64,000 bases of DNA. Source: Hyphomicrobiales bacterium (GTDB taxonomy: Bacteria > Pseudomonadota > Alphaproteobacteria > Rhizobiales > Rhizobiaceae). Under the pieces are notes generated by a model that saw nothing but the letters and a program-made list of their open reading frames with translations, was not told where the DNA came from and made no database searches. Positions 26,681 through 36,105 of the stretch are shown here, one piece after another. The position numbers were made by a program, and so were the translations under genes. The stretch spans positions 620,001 through 684,000 of the forward strand of contig NVSG01000001.1 of assembly GCA_002401155.1 (NCBI GenBank). The letters run 5' to 3'. Within the stretch, counting starts at the first letter, position 1. Each line of letters opens with the position of its first letter.

Positions 26681-27652
26681 CTATGGGATCAGTACGGTTG
26701 AACCAATCGTGGCACGACCTTCAAGAGCATCATGAGCTTTAGCAGCATCCTTGAGCGCAAATTTCTGGCCAATGGTGATGTCAATCTTGCCGCTTTCAAC
26801 CATCCCAAACAGCACGTCACAATTTTCTACAAATGCTTCTGGCGTATCGATATAAGTGAACAAGGTCGGACGGCAGACGTAAAGCGCGCCCTTCGCGGCC
26901 AAAATACCAAGATTTGGCACAGCAACCGGACCGGTAGCATTACCAAATGAAACCATCATGCCGCGCTTTTTGAGGCAATCCAGAGACTGATTGAAAGTAT
27001 CCTTGCCGATGCTGTCATAAACCACATCAACGCCCTTGCCGCCGGTGATTTCTTTCACCTTCTCAACAAAATCTTCGTCACGATAAAGGATCGTATGGTC
27101 GCAACCATTGGCTTTCGCCAGCTCTGCTTTTTCAGGAGAACCAACCGTACCAATCACAGTAGCGCCAATAAGTTTGGCCCACTGGCATGCAATCAGCCCT
27201 ACGCCGCCAGCTGCAGCATGAAAAAGGATAGTTTCACCTTTTTTGAGTGGGTAAGTGAGGTGTAGCAAATAATGCGCTGTCAGACCTTTGAGCATGATTG
27301 AAGCACCAACCTCATCGGAAATACCGTCCGGCAGCTTGGCAAGAAACCCGGAATCCGCGATCAGCTCTTCCGCATAGGTGCCCATCAAGCTGCAATAGGC
27401 GACCCGGTCGCCAACAGCCACATTGGTCACCCCTTCGCCCAATTCCATAATAACACCCGCGCCTTCTTTGCCCGGGATAAACGGCGTTTCATTGGGATAA
27501 AGGCCACTGCGGAAATAAACGTCGATGAAATTAAGGCCGATAGCTGTGCTTTTAATACGCACCTGACCTGGGCCGGGCGTACCAACGGATTTTTCAACCC
27601 ATGCAAGAACATCGGACCCGCCATGTTCAGTAACTTCAATTGCGTGCGTCAT
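26681..27652 (-). CDS. qor: NADPH:quinone oxidoreductase, zinc-independent MDR family
   Basis: Medium-chain dehydrogenase/reductase (323 aa) without the zinc ligands of alcohol dehydrogenases. The GroES-like N-terminal domain has 'GLNFIDVYFRSGLYP' and 'FIPGKEGAGVIMELGEGV'. The Rossmann domain has 'LFHAAAGGVGLIACQWAKL'. This pattern matches one- or two-electron quinone reductases of the Qor type. It is convergent with znuA, with only 2 bp between the stops. No functional partner is evident nearby. Confidence 0.9.
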   Translation of the reverse strand: MTHAIEVTEHGGSDVLAWVEKSVGTPGPGQVRIKSTAIGLNFIDVYFRSGLYPNETPFIPGKEGAGVIMELGEGVTNVAVGDRVAYCSLMGTYAEELIADSGFLAKLPDGISDEVGASIMLKGLTAHYLLHLTYPLKKGETILFHAAAGGVGLIACQWAKLIGATVIGTVGSPEKAELAKANGCDHTILYRDEDFVEKVKEITGGKGVDVVYDSIGKDTFNQSLDCLKKRGMMVSFGNATGPVAVPNLGILAAKGALYVCRPTLFTYIDTPEAFVENCDVLFGMVESGKIDITIGQKFALKDAAKAHDALEGRATIGSTVLIP

Positions 27653-27728
27653 TTCATTTTCCCCTCAGATAATTGAATGAATAATTGATAAGTATCTTTT
27701 GCGGCGCAAGCAAGTGCAGGCACAAATT

Positions 27729-28403
27729 TCACATCGCGTCATTGGAAGCTTTGCGAATAGCAGAAATATTCTGCGCGTAATTGTTTTGATTGCCATCCTT
27801 AAAGATAGCAGAACCTGCCACCAGCACATTGGCTCCGGCAGCGGCAACCAAAGGCGCGGTTTCCGGGGTAATACCACCATCAATTTCGATACCGATGGGA
27901 CGATTGCCGATCAGAGCTTTAACCTTGCGCACCTTTTCAACCACCGGCTCAATGAATTTCTGACCGCCAAATCCAGGATTGACCGTCATCAACAAAACAA
28001 GATCGAGCCGATCGAGCACATATTCAATCACATTTTCCGGCGTTGATGGATTGAGCGACACTCCTGCCTTTTTCCCAAGCGCCTTGATGGCCTGCAATGA
28101 ACGGTCCAGATGCGGCCCGGCTTCGGCATGAACCGTAATGATATCGCAGCCAGCATCGGCAAAAGCCGCCAAATACGCATCCGTTGGCGCGATCATCAAA
28201 TGGCAATCAAACACCATATCGGTGCGACCGCGAATGGATTTAATCACCTGCGGGCCAAAAGTAATATTCGGCACAAAATGCCCATCCATCACATCCAGAT
28301 GTATCCAGTCGGCGCCAGCCTCAACAATGGCATCAATCTCGTTTCCCAGTTTGGAAAAATCGGCAGAAAGAATGGAAGGCGCAATGATAGTTGATGCGGT
28401 CAT
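27729..28403 (-). CDS. rpe: Ribulose-phosphate 3-epimerase
   Basis: TIM-barrel epimerase (224 aa) interconverting ribulose 5-phosphate and xylulose 5-phosphate. '[15 protein letters not shown]' is the family N-terminus. Metal ligands are in '[14 protein letters not shown]' and 'VFDCHLMI', and the second acidic group is in '[13 protein letters not shown]'. I use the ATG at 28403 (MTAS...); one four codons upstream (28415) is possible. It has flanking gaps of about 76 and 160 bp, so it is probably transcribed alone. Confidence 0.96.
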   Translation of the reverse strand: MTASTIIAPSILSADFSKLGNEIDAIVEAGADWIHLDVMDGHFVPNITFGPQVIKSIRGRTDMVFDCHLMIAPTDAYLAAFADAGCDIITVHAEAGPHLDRSLQAIKALGKKAGVSLNPSTPENVIEYVLDRLDLVLLMTVNPGFGGQKFIEPVVEKVRKVKALIGNRPIGIEIDGGITPETAPLVAAAGANVLVAGSAIFKDGNQNNYAQNISAIRKASNDAM

Positions 28404-28563
28404 GGAATATACCAAGTCAGGTTAGAACGGTTATTATTCGATGTTTTGGGTCACACCACCACCAAATGCAAGGCCTGAACCGAAGCGATGCGAATATAGG
28501 GTGGAAAACCATCGATGTTTTCCCTATAACACGGAAAATCGGACCCAATTTTGAAAAATAATC

Positions 28564-29340
28564 ATGCACACTTTAGACGAGATAATTTCAATCTCCCGCA
28601 AACTCTGCCTTGAAGGTGGAAAAATTGCCATGCACCACTATGGCAATCTAGAAAAAATCATGACAAAGGCCGATAATAGCCCACTCACTGCAGCGGATTT
28701 GGCCGTCGATGAAATCATCGTCAATGGTCTCAACAAGGCCTTCCCTGAAATCCCAATCATCACGGAAGAACGCGCGGCCAATCACACCGTCAGTCACTCA
28801 ACCGGTAGGTTCTTCCTGATTGACCCTATTGATGGCACAAAAGAATTCATCAATAAAAGCAACGAGTTCACCATTAATATCGCTTTAATCGAAGATGGAA
28901 CACCAGTAGCCGGCATGGTCTATGCGCCAGCCCTAAAGCGCCTTTTCTGGGGGGCAAAAAATCTGGGTGCCTTTGAAGAAAACAGCGAAGGTTCTGCCGA
29001 TGCAATCTCCGTGCGCGATACCAATAGCGATGCCTTGATTGTGGTTGCCAGCCGCTCTCATCTGAATGCCGAAACGGAAGCCTTCATCGAAAAAAACAAG
29101 GTCGTTAGCGTCAAGAATGCAGGCTCCTCCCTAAAATTTTGCCTGATTGCAGCAGGTGAAGCAGACATCTATCCGCGTTTTGGCCCGACCATGGAATGGG
29201 ACATCGCGGCAGGCCACGCGGTTTTGGCAGCCGCCGGAGGTGTTGTACACACAATTGATGGGGACCCTATCAGCTATGGCCAGAAGCATTATAAAAGCCC
29301 CTTTTTCATCGCCAGAACAGCCTCTGCCAAATATTTTTGA
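28564..29340 (+). CDS. cysQ: 3'(2'),5'-bisphosphate nucleotidase CysQ
   Basis: Inositol-phosphatase superfamily enzyme (258 aa) that removes a phosphate from 3'-phosphoadenosine 5'-phosphate, a by-product of sulfate assimilation. Metal-site motifs are 'FLIDPIDGTKEFIN' (about 86-99) and 'MEWDIAAGHAVLAAAGG' (about 211-227), with 'ITEERA' upstream. It is transcribed away from rpe. Lower-probability alternatives within the superfamily are inositol monophosphatase or histidinol phosphatase, but the 'GTKEF' variant favours CysQ. Confidence 0.92.
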   Translation: MHTLDEIISISRKLCLEGGKIAMHHYGNLEKIMTKADNSPLTAADLAVDEIIVNGLNKAFPEIPIITEERAANHTVSHSTGRFFLIDPIDGTKEFINKSNEFTINIALIEDGTPVAGMVYAPALKRLFWGAKNLGAFEENSEGSADAISVRDTNSDALIVVASRSHLNAETEAFIEKNKVVSVKNAGSSLKFCLIAAGEADIYPRFGPTMEWDIAAGHAVLAAAGGVVHTIDGDPISYGQKHYKSPFFIARTASAKYF

Positions 29341-29414
29341 TTGATTTTATGGTATTCAAATGGCTACGATCTATAATATTAGTACGATCTAGTCAGAACA
29401 CCTGCAAAAGCAAG

Positions 29415-29621
29415 ATGATAAATTACGAACGCCATATTAGAAATGCGCTGGGGCGATTGAGCACCCCGGACACGGGTATGAGACTTCGTGTCTACCGTTC
29501 GGCCATGCAGGCTTTTGAAAATAAGTTCGGCAGCGACACCACCGGCGAAACCGGTGATCAACGCACTCTCCTAGCTGATGCTATCCAAATGATTGAAGCG
29601 GAATACCGTACTGAGAGTTAG
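29415..29621 (+). CDS. Small helical protein of unknown function
   Basis: A 68-aa protein from the ATG at 29415 ('MINYERHIRNALGRL...'), with a second arginine-rich helix 'MRLRVYRSAMQAFENKF' and an acidic end. The frame is open back to 29337, overlapping cysQ, but the upstream residues look non-coding. It has no membrane segment or signal peptide. I do not recognise it firmly. Its placement before an ExoP-like gene is not informative because that gene is on the other strand. Confidence 0.45.
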   Translation: MINYERHIRNALGRLSTPDTGMRLRVYRSAMQAFENKFGSDTTGETGDQRTLLADAIQMIEAEYRTES

Positions 29622-29667
29622 GCTTAAGATAATACCTCCCCAACTCCCTACCTATATCTGCGTTCAA

Positions 29668-29728
29668 GACGGCGAAGAGCCGTCCGGCGCTAATGCGCCG
29701 CGCTTTCGCAAGCCCAAGCAAAGCTTGG
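29668..29728. repeat. Cluster of three short hairpins
   Basis: Three perfect inverted repeats follow one another: GACGGC/GCCGTC (29668-29684), CGGCGC/GCGCCG (29685-29700) and CCAAGC/GCTTGG (29714-29728). None is followed by a clear T-run on the plus strand. Together they resemble a palindromic intergenic element or a compound 3'-end structure for the preceding small gene. The ExoP-gene terminator lies directly to the right. Confidence 0.6.
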
Positions 29729-29748
29729 ATACGCCGTGAGAACAAAAA

Positions 29749-29789
29749 CGGCTTAGAATTATTCCGTGAAACGGAAACATTCTAAGCCG
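29749..29789 (-). terminator. Terminator of the exoP-like gene
   Basis: An 11-bp perfect stem CGGCTTAGAAT/ATTCTAAGCCG (29749-29759 and 29779-29789) encloses a second stem TTCCGT/ACGGAA. On the minus strand it is followed by TTTTTG. The right arm includes the stop codon of the exoP-like gene, as expected for a Rho-independent terminator placed tightly at the end of that gene. Confidence 0.85.
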
Positions 29790-31821
29790 CGTGCGACATG
29801 TCAGCGGCGTCTCGGGCATTCACCATCACCACTTCCTGATAGCCACGATTGGCAAGCTCGTCTTCAAGCACAAGGCTGCTTTCCATATCATTGCCACTGG
29901 TGTTCAACACCACAACAGTATCAGCGCGCGCAATCGGATAAATGCCGTCTGCTGAGGTTCCGCCACAATCAATAATCACAAAATCAAAGATCTCGGACAG
30001 ACCATCAAGCAATTGGGAAAGGTGCTGCACCCCCTGCCCTTCATCCCTCGTAAGTTCTTGGCCAGCAGGAATAATCTGCACGGACGAATTACGGTCGCTG
30101 TAAGTCACTTCGGTTAGTTGTGCGGCGCCATTGATCACATCACCAAGACCTGGCAGATCAACCCTGCCCAACATCTTTGCCGTGGCTTCAAGACCAGCAG
30201 CAAGATCAACCAACGCGACCTTTCGCCCGTTAAGCGCAAGATTACGCGCAAATTTCCAACCGATTGAAGAAACAGGATGCTGGCTCGCTGTCATCATCAC
30301 AACCCGTGCCTGCCCAAGAATATTGAGTACCTGAGTGACGTTCTCCTCGGAATAAATCTGAGATTTTTCCGGCACACTATCATTATCAGCAACCGGAGGC
30401 GTTGCCACTTCTCGAACAACATCCGGTTTTATGAATGCCTGACCGCTGAGCAAAGCCCAGGCAAGAATGCCCATGATGCTCAAAATCAACGCAGCCACAG
30501 TACCTGCAATTGTATAGGGTATGATTTTTGGAAAATATGGTTTCAGCGGTAGACTGGCCTTGGAAATCACCCGGGCATTTACCGGCGCGAATTGATTGTT
30601 TTGACGGCTTGCAGCTTCGCGAAATTGCTTGAGATAGGCCTGCAGTAATTCTCGTTCTGCCGTTGCTTCACGCTCAAGCGCACGCAACCCGACTTCCGCC
30701 TCGCCAACACGGGAAGATTCAGACTTGAGCCTGTTCATTTCACGGCGCAGTTCGGATTCTTTTTCCTTGGTAAATTCAACATTATCTTCCAGTCCGGTGA
30801 GAATGTTTTTCGCAGCGGTTACAATCTGGCGATCGATATTTGCTAATTGAGATTGCAGTGCTTTCAATCGAGGGTGGTTTGGCAGCAGGCTTATCGACAA
30901 TTGTGAAATCTGCGCACTCACCGTTTGTTTGTTCTGGCGAAGCCGCTGAACGGTCACAGAACTTTCAACTTCCGGGATAGATTCAAGCGAAGACCCTCTC
31001 TTCAACGCCTTCCCCATGGAAGCCGCCCGAGCCTGAGCCGAAGAACGCTCAGCGCGCAACCGGGTTAATTCAGAAGAAATTTCGGATAATTGTTGGGTCG
31101 CCAAAAACCCGCTATTATTACCGGCAAGAATATCGGAATTGGCCCGAAACGCAGCAACTTTTGCCTCGGCTGTACGAACCTTCTCACGCAAACTATCGAT
31201 CTCCGGACCAAGCCACTGGGTCGCATCCTGCGTCGCGGTAAGGCCCGCATCCTTCTGCAACTTCAGAAATTCAGTCATAATTTCATTGGGCACGGCTTCC
31301 GCCGTTTTAGGATTCTTGGAAGAAAACTCAACCACAATCACTCGGGAATTAACGACTGAAAAAATAGTCAAATTCTTCTTGAACTTCTCTAACAGCTTGG
31401 CTTCCGGAGGAACGCCATTGCTGCGCTTACCCAGCCCTATCGTCGCCAAAATATCAGAAGCCAGCGAGTTTTCACTCTCACCTGAATATTCTCTCGTTTT
31501 TGATAGACCAAGATTTTTAATCACTGCCAGCGTGATGGTATCAGAACCAATCACCTCAACTTGGCTGCCAATAGCTTCCTTGTCAAAAAGTTCAGAACGC
31601 CCTCTGGTATTATCGGCACGGGTAAACACTGTCTCGCGATTTTCAATCAATACGCGGGAACTTGATTTATAGAGCGGAGATAGCATCGAAAAAATCAGAA
31701 AGAGCAAAGCAGCGGTCGCGCCGGTAATTGCAATAATCGTGAATTTTTTCCGCCATACCTCCATCAACAACCCATGGATGTCGATATCAACATCTTCTGG
31801 TTGGAATTGCTGAGCTGACAT
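29782..31821 (-). CDS. ExoP-like polysaccharide co-polymerase with degenerate tyrosine-kinase domain
   Basis: Inner-membrane protein of 679 aa that controls chain length in exopolysaccharide or capsule synthesis. A Wzz domain begins with a helix at about 33-53 and ends with a helix near 435-457 just after a 'PLKPYFPK' proline-rich motif. Between them is a long periplasmic coiled coil (about 200-400). The cytoplasmic C-terminal domain resembles BY-kinases ('RKVALVDLAAG', 'FDFVIIDCGGTSADG'). However, the Walker A loop reads 'TASQHPVSSIGWKFA', without GK[S/T], and the tyrosine cluster is absent, so kinase activity is unlikely. It is divergent from the polymerase-like gene at 32.1 kb. Confidence 0.85.
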   Translation of the reverse strand: MSAQQFQPEDVDIDIHGLLMEVWRKKFTIIAITGATAALLFLIFSMLSPLYKSSSRVLIENRETVFTRADNTRGRSELFDKEAIGSQVEVIGSDTITLAVIKNLGLSKTREYSGESENSLASDILATIGLGKRSNGVPPEAKLLEKFKKNLTIFSVVNSRVIVVEFSSKNPKTAEAVPNEIMTEFLKLQKDAGLTATQDATQWLGPEIDSLREKVRTAEAKVAAFRANSDILAGNNSGFLATQQLSEISSELTRLRAERSSAQARAASMGKALKRGSSLESIPEVESSVTVQRLRQNKQTVSAQISQLSISLLPNHPRLKALQSQLANIDRQIVTAAKNILTGLEDNVEFTKEKESELRREMNRLKSESSRVGEAEVGLRALEREATAERELLQAYLKQFREAASRQNNQFAPVNARVISKASLPLKPYFPKIIPYTIAGTVAALILSIMGILAWALLSGQAFIKPDVVREVATPPVADNDSVPEKSQIYSEENVTQVLNILGQARVVMMTASQHPVSSIGWKFARNLALNGRKVALVDLAAGLEATAKMLGRVDLPGLGDVINGAAQLTEVTYSDRNSSVQIIPAGQELTRDEGQGVQHLSQLLDGLSEIFDFVIIDCGGTSADGIYPIARADTVVVLNTSGNDMESSLVLEDELANRGYQEVVMVNARDAADMSHAA

Positions 31822-32080
31822 AACTGTCTCCTGAAGAACTTCAATTGTTTACGAATATGACTAGAAAATGAAGGATTAAGGTAACTAAGTTATTAATTCT
31901 CAAGCAAACGAGCGCAATTTTATGAAAATATTACGCCCCTTTCATGGATTGATAGTTAGCAACACGCAGATACAGCAAAAAAAGCACGATCATTTCTCTA
32001 AAATTTACCCTCTATTAACCAAGATAATTCATCTTTTGGTAACCATTGCGTCGTGAAAAAACGCGAGTTCAAAATCAATA

Positions 32081-33391
32081 GTGACCAATAACGAACCAAT
32101 GATGCTGACTGCAGAAATCCCGCTAATCAACACCACACAAGATGCCCCGAGCCGGACCAGTTCCGGATTGGCCCAGCGTCTGCAAAATATGATGATTGGG
32201 ATAATTATTTTTCTGGGCGGCTTCGTAATTTTCGAGCCTGCCCCTTATGAGCTTGTCCTTATCATTACGCTTGTCGTCTGGTTTGCGCTGGGCCTCCGCA
32301 TTCCGCGCGCGATATTTCCATTATTGATCCTGTTTTCAATTTTCAGCACTGGCGGTATTATATCAAGTTTTCAAATGGTCGACCACAAGAGCGGCTTCAT
32401 CTATGTGGCTGTTTCTTATTTTTTGGCGCTGACTTCTGTGTTTTTTGCTATCATCATTTCCAGTGATGAAAAACGGTTACCGCTGATTTTCAAAGTCTAT
32501 GTGGCATCAGCTTTGGTTTCCACCATGCTGGGATTGTTGGGATATTTTAATATTTCAGGATTTGCTATGTTCACCAAATTCGAGCGCGCCGCCGGAGCGT
32601 TTCAGGATCCAAACGTCTTTGGCCCTTTCCTGACAGCGCCCATCCTCTATCTGGTCTATCGCCTGCTCAACACAAATTTAAAAGGCGTGATCCCGATTGC
32701 AGCCATGCTCGGCATATTGGCCCTTGGGCTTTTTCTGGCATTTTCCCGCGCGGCATGGGGGCTTACCGCCTTCAGCCTGTTGATGTTTTATGCCTTGCTC
32801 TTCATCAATGAACAGCGCGCGCGAGTGAGGTTAAAATACATCGTTCTTGCGGTTTGTGGTGTCGCCGTACTGATCTTCGCCTTCCTTGCTTTATTGCAAA
32901 TTGACGCGGTCAGTAACCTGTTTCTCCAACGTGCAAAAGTGGTGCAGGATTACGACGGCGGAACAATGGGAAGGTTCGAACGCCATGCCCTCGGCTTCAA
33001 AATGGCGCTGGAGAACCCACTGGGCATCGGACCTCTGGTCTTCCCGAAATATTTTATCGAGGACACCCATAACATCTATCTCAAATCCCTGATGGCCTAT
33101 GGCTGGATCGGCTTTGTGTGCTGGCTCACCATGATGTTCTGGACACTGATTGCAGGCTTCAAACTATTATTCCGCCCGCGTCCATGGCAGGTCTATCACC
33201 AGATCGCCTATACCATCTTTGTCGGCCATTGCTTTGTCGGCATCGTAATTGACACCGATCACTGGCGGCACTTCTATTTGATGATCGGCATAATCTGGGC
33301 CTGCATCCTGCTGGAGAAACAATGGCAAGCCAAAAAACGTGCCAAGGTTTCTCACTCACAGTTTCGCAATGCGAGACCCCCTCAAATATAG
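32081..33391 (+). CDS. O-antigen ligase/polymerase family membrane protein (ExoQ/Wzy-like)
   Basis: Polytopic membrane protein (436 aa) with ten or more hydrophobic segments and a Wzy_C-type core. The loop 'ERAAGAFQDPNVFGPFLTAPI' and the later 'GRFERHALGFKMALENPLGIGP' match the polymerases and ligases that join polysaccharide repeat units. The track start is a GTG at 32081; an ATG a few codons on (32099 or 32102) is equally possible. The 259-bp divergent region shared with the exoP-like gene is AT-rich and contains an imperfect inverted repeat ACCAAGAT/ATCTTTTGGT (32018-32040). Glycosyltransferase genes are absent, so this is an isolated export/length pair. Confidence 0.8.
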   Translation: MTNNEPMMLTAEIPLINTTQDAPSRTSSGLAQRLQNMMIGIIIFLGGFVIFEPAPYELVLIITLVVWFALGLRIPRAIFPLLILFSIFSTGGIISSFQMVDHKSGFIYVAVSYFLALTSVFFAIIISSDEKRLPLIFKVYVASALVSTMLGLLGYFNISGFAMFTKFERAAGAFQDPNVFGPFLTAPILYLVYRLLNTNLKGVIPIAAMLGILALGLFLAFSRAAWGLTAFSLLMFYALLFINEQRARVRLKYIVLAVCGVAVLIFAFLALLQIDAVSNLFLQRAKVVQDYDGGTMGRFERHALGFKMALENPLGIGPLVFPKYFIEDTHNIYLKSLMAYGWIGFVCWLTMMFWTLIAGFKLLFRPRPWQVYHQIAYTIFVGHCFVGIVIDTDHWRHFYLMIGIIWACILLEKQWQAKKRAKVSHSQFRNARPPQI

Positions 33392-33403
33392 CAGTGAAAG
33401 AGG

Positions 33404-36061
33404 CTAGAAATTGAGCGAGACGTCCTCGTGCCCTGAGCTACAGGAAGCAACATAAAGCGCCTGTTCCCGCGATAGACGGGTCTGCATCCGCAATCCGATA
33501 TTGCTGCTGATAACTTTGTTATAAGAAGCAAACCCTGGTGCAAGAGCTTCATTTGCCTTAACGCGCCACGCTTTTTGTTCAGCAAAGATTTTTTCCGCTT
33601 TTTCAATCTGGGCCAAAGCTTTTTCCTTGCTTGGCTTTCTGGATTTAAGCGCACGTCGGGCTTTACCAACAGCAGATTTCAGCTTGTTGGTTCCAGCAAT
33701 TTTGCCAATCACCTTCGAAAATTCAGCCAACGGCTTAACCATATCGGCAGGCTCGCTGGCGATAATTTTATCTTTAAGCGCAAACAATTCAGCTTCAATC
33801 GTATCAAGTTTTGCCGTATCAGCCAAAACCGCCATAATCGACCGCAGCGGATCATAAGCTTCATCCACCGTATTACGGTAGGTTGAACGGGCCTTCTGCT
33901 CGGTTTTAATCAATACGTTATATTGCTTAAATGTATCATCCCACCCATCCGGGATCATGCCTTCAAGCTTGGCAATTTCATCATTATTGGTCTTAACGAT
34001 AACAAGAAGTCGTTCTTTTTCCGGTCCATCGGATTCTTCACGCAACCTACTGATACGAGTTTCAAGTTCCTTATTTTCAATCTTCGCAAGAAGCATTGAG
34101 CGCTGCAATGAACGCACCTCACCATGAATTGGGCGATAGGCATCCGAAGCTGCTTTTACCGCCTGCTCAGCAGTAATAGCCTTCGCCAAAAGCCCCATGC
34201 CATTATCAGCGTGTTCAAAGCTGCCAGCCAAATCCTTCTGCAGCTTCTTCGGCAATACGGATAAATCCAGACCTTTTACTGTCGAAATAGCTGCCGAAAT
34301 AGCAGTTCCGTTGTCAGAATAATATTCGCTCAGCATGTTCTCAACGCAATATTGAAGTTTTGGATTACGTGGCGGCGGAGCAGTCTCAGACAAAAGAGAA
34401 ACCCGGTTTGGTAGATAATTTACAAGAGCCGGGAAGGCTCCAACAATACCCAGAGCCAATAATTGCAGAGCAATAAAGGCAATAACGCCGCGATACATCT
34501 GAATGGTCTTGACGCTCGCCGGCGCGACCCCTCGCAGATAGAAAAGCGCGAAACCAAATGGCGGTGTCAGGAATGAAGTTTGAATATTCAAACCAATCAT
34601 CACGCCGAGCCATACAGCGGTAATATTAGCCGATGGATCAGCCAACAGGATCGGTGCCACAATCGGCACCACAACCACGGCAATCTCGATGAAATCAAGG
34701 AAGAAGCCGAGGATGAAAATCACCCCCATCACCACAATGAACTTCGACCAGAACCCGCCCGGCAGACCTTCAAGGAAATGACGCACAAGCTCTTCCCCAC
34801 CAAAGGCACGGAACGCGGCAGTCAACATGGCAGCACCCAAGAGGATGATGAAAACAAGAGAGGTGGTTTTAGCAGTTTCAATCATCACACCATGCAGGAT
34901 GTTGTCAATTTTGAACGCTCGCCAGCCACTCCATACCAACGCTACCACCAAACCAAAAGTCGCAATTGCTGCCAATGTCAGACCAAGGAAGTCATGGGAA
35001 GTTGTGGCACTTTTGATGTTGGTATCAAAATTGGCAAGAATGATAACAATCGCGACCATCGAAATGCCCGCCAACATCGCTGGCCAATAAGTACCGCGTT
35101 TGCCTTCATAGAGGCGATAACTCGCCATCACCAGCGCACCGGCAGCGCCAATTGCACCCGCCTGATTAACTGTTGCGATACCACCAATGATCGATCCAAG
35201 CACAAGGAAGATCAGCGCCAAGGGCGGGATCAAAGCCATCAAAACCCGTTTGAGAAATTCCACGTTATATTTGCCTTCAAACGGAATTGCAGGCGCAACA
35301 CTTGGTTTGAAGAATGCATAAATCAGGATGAATGCCATATAGAGCAACACCAGCAAAATACCCGGCACAAACGCACCAAGGAACATCTCGCCCGCACTGG
35401 TAGAGCCGACAGCAAAATTGCTTGGCATTGAAAGTTCACCGGTCGAAGCCTTATACAGCGCCTTGCGCATGGTGCCCGCTTGGTCAGCAGCACTGGAGAG
35501 CTGATCCGCCAGAATAATCAAAACAATCGAAGGCGGAATAATCTGCCCCAAAGTGCCGGAAGCCGCAATCGTACCTGTGGCAAGAGAGGGAGAATAGTTA
35601 TTGCGCATCATTGCCGGCAATGAAATCAGCCCCATGGCAACAACCGTCGCACCAACAATACCGGTAGTGGCGGCAAGCAAAGCCCCCACAAACACAACCG
35701 AGATGCCAAGGCCGCCCGGAACAGGACCAAACAATTGAGCCATGGTGATCAACAAATCTTCAGCAATTTTTGAACGCTGCAACATGATGCCCATGAAAAT
35801 GAACAACGGAATCGCAATCAGCGTATCGCGCTCCGGTTCCCAGAACACCCCACGCAAGTTCGTAACCCCCGCGCTCAACCATTGCCCCGGTCCACCGACC
35901 GCGAAGTAGGCATCCACATTACCCTCGAAAAAATACCCGCAGATTGCGGCCAGAACGATAGCAATAATCGATGATCCCGGAAGGGCAAAAGCCACCGGAT
36001 AACCAGAGGCAAGAGCAAAGGCCATCAAAAGGACCAGAATGGCGAGAAATAGAAGTTCCAT
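33404..36061 (-). CDS. dctM: TRAP transporter large permease (DctM) with long C-terminal extension
   Basis: Sodium-coupled TRAP carrier subunit. Residues 1-555 form the multi-helix DctM domain with 'IPLFIFMGIML', 'ASGTLGQIIPPSIVLIILA' and 'GLNIQTSFLTPPFGFALFYLRG'. A further 325 residues or so (560-885) follow the last helix. They are hydrophilic, rich in Lys, Glu and Ala and probably coiled-coil ('ELETRISRLREESDGPEKE', '...RRALKSRKPSKEKALAQIE'). The usual protein ends soon after the last helix. The extension contains three or four cysteines (e.g. 'YCVEN', 'VASCSSG'). It lies downstream of dctQ and takP and is convergent with the polymerase gene. Confidence 0.88.
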   Translation of the reverse strand: MELLFLAILVLLMAFALASGYPVAFALPGSSIIAIVLAAICGYFFEGNVDAYFAVGGPGQWLSAGVTNLRGVFWEPERDTLIAIPLFIFMGIMLQRSKIAEDLLITMAQLFGPVPGGLGISVVFVGALLAATTGIVGATVVAMGLISLPAMMRNNYSPSLATGTIAASGTLGQIIPPSIVLIILADQLSSAADQAGTMRKALYKASTGELSMPSNFAVGSTSAGEMFLGAFVPGILLVLLYMAFILIYAFFKPSVAPAIPFEGKYNVEFLKRVLMALIPPLALIFLVLGSIIGGIATVNQAGAIGAAGALVMASYRLYEGKRGTYWPAMLAGISMVAIVIILANFDTNIKSATTSHDFLGLTLAAIATFGLVVALVWSGWRAFKIDNILHGVMIETAKTTSLVFIILLGAAMLTAAFRAFGGEELVRHFLEGLPGGFWSKFIVVMGVIFILGFFLDFIEIAVVVVPIVAPILLADPSANITAVWLGVMIGLNIQTSFLTPPFGFALFYLRGVAPASVKTIQMYRGVIAFIALQLLALGIVGAFPALVNYLPNRVSLLSETAPPPRNPKLQYCVENMLSEYYSDNGTAISAAISTVKGLDLSVLPKKLQKDLAGSFEHADNGMGLLAKAITAEQAVKAASDAYRPIHGEVRSLQRSMLLAKIENKELETRISRLREESDGPEKERLLVIVKTNNDEIAKLEGMIPDGWDDTFKQYNVLIKTEQKARSTYRNTVDEAYDPLRSIMAVLADTAKLDTIEAELFALKDKIIASEPADMVKPLAEFSKVIGKIAGTNKLKSAVGKARRALKSRKPSKEKALAQIEKAEKIFAEQKAWRVKANEALAPGFASYNKVISSNIGLRMQTRLSREQALYVASCSSGHEDVSLNF

Positions 36062-36105
36062 AATTTATATCATGTCCATTGGAAGCATTGGGAGTATTGC
36101 TTTAA

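Noticed and set aside
29668-29728. tRNA or small structured RNA
   Set aside because: The stems are short and sequential and do not form a cloverleaf; no CCA end or T-arm sequence.
34580-35431. Plus-strand frame of 283 codons opposite dctM
   Set aside because: Very rich in His, Asn and Arg, no start signal, and it lies wholly within the membrane domain of dctM.
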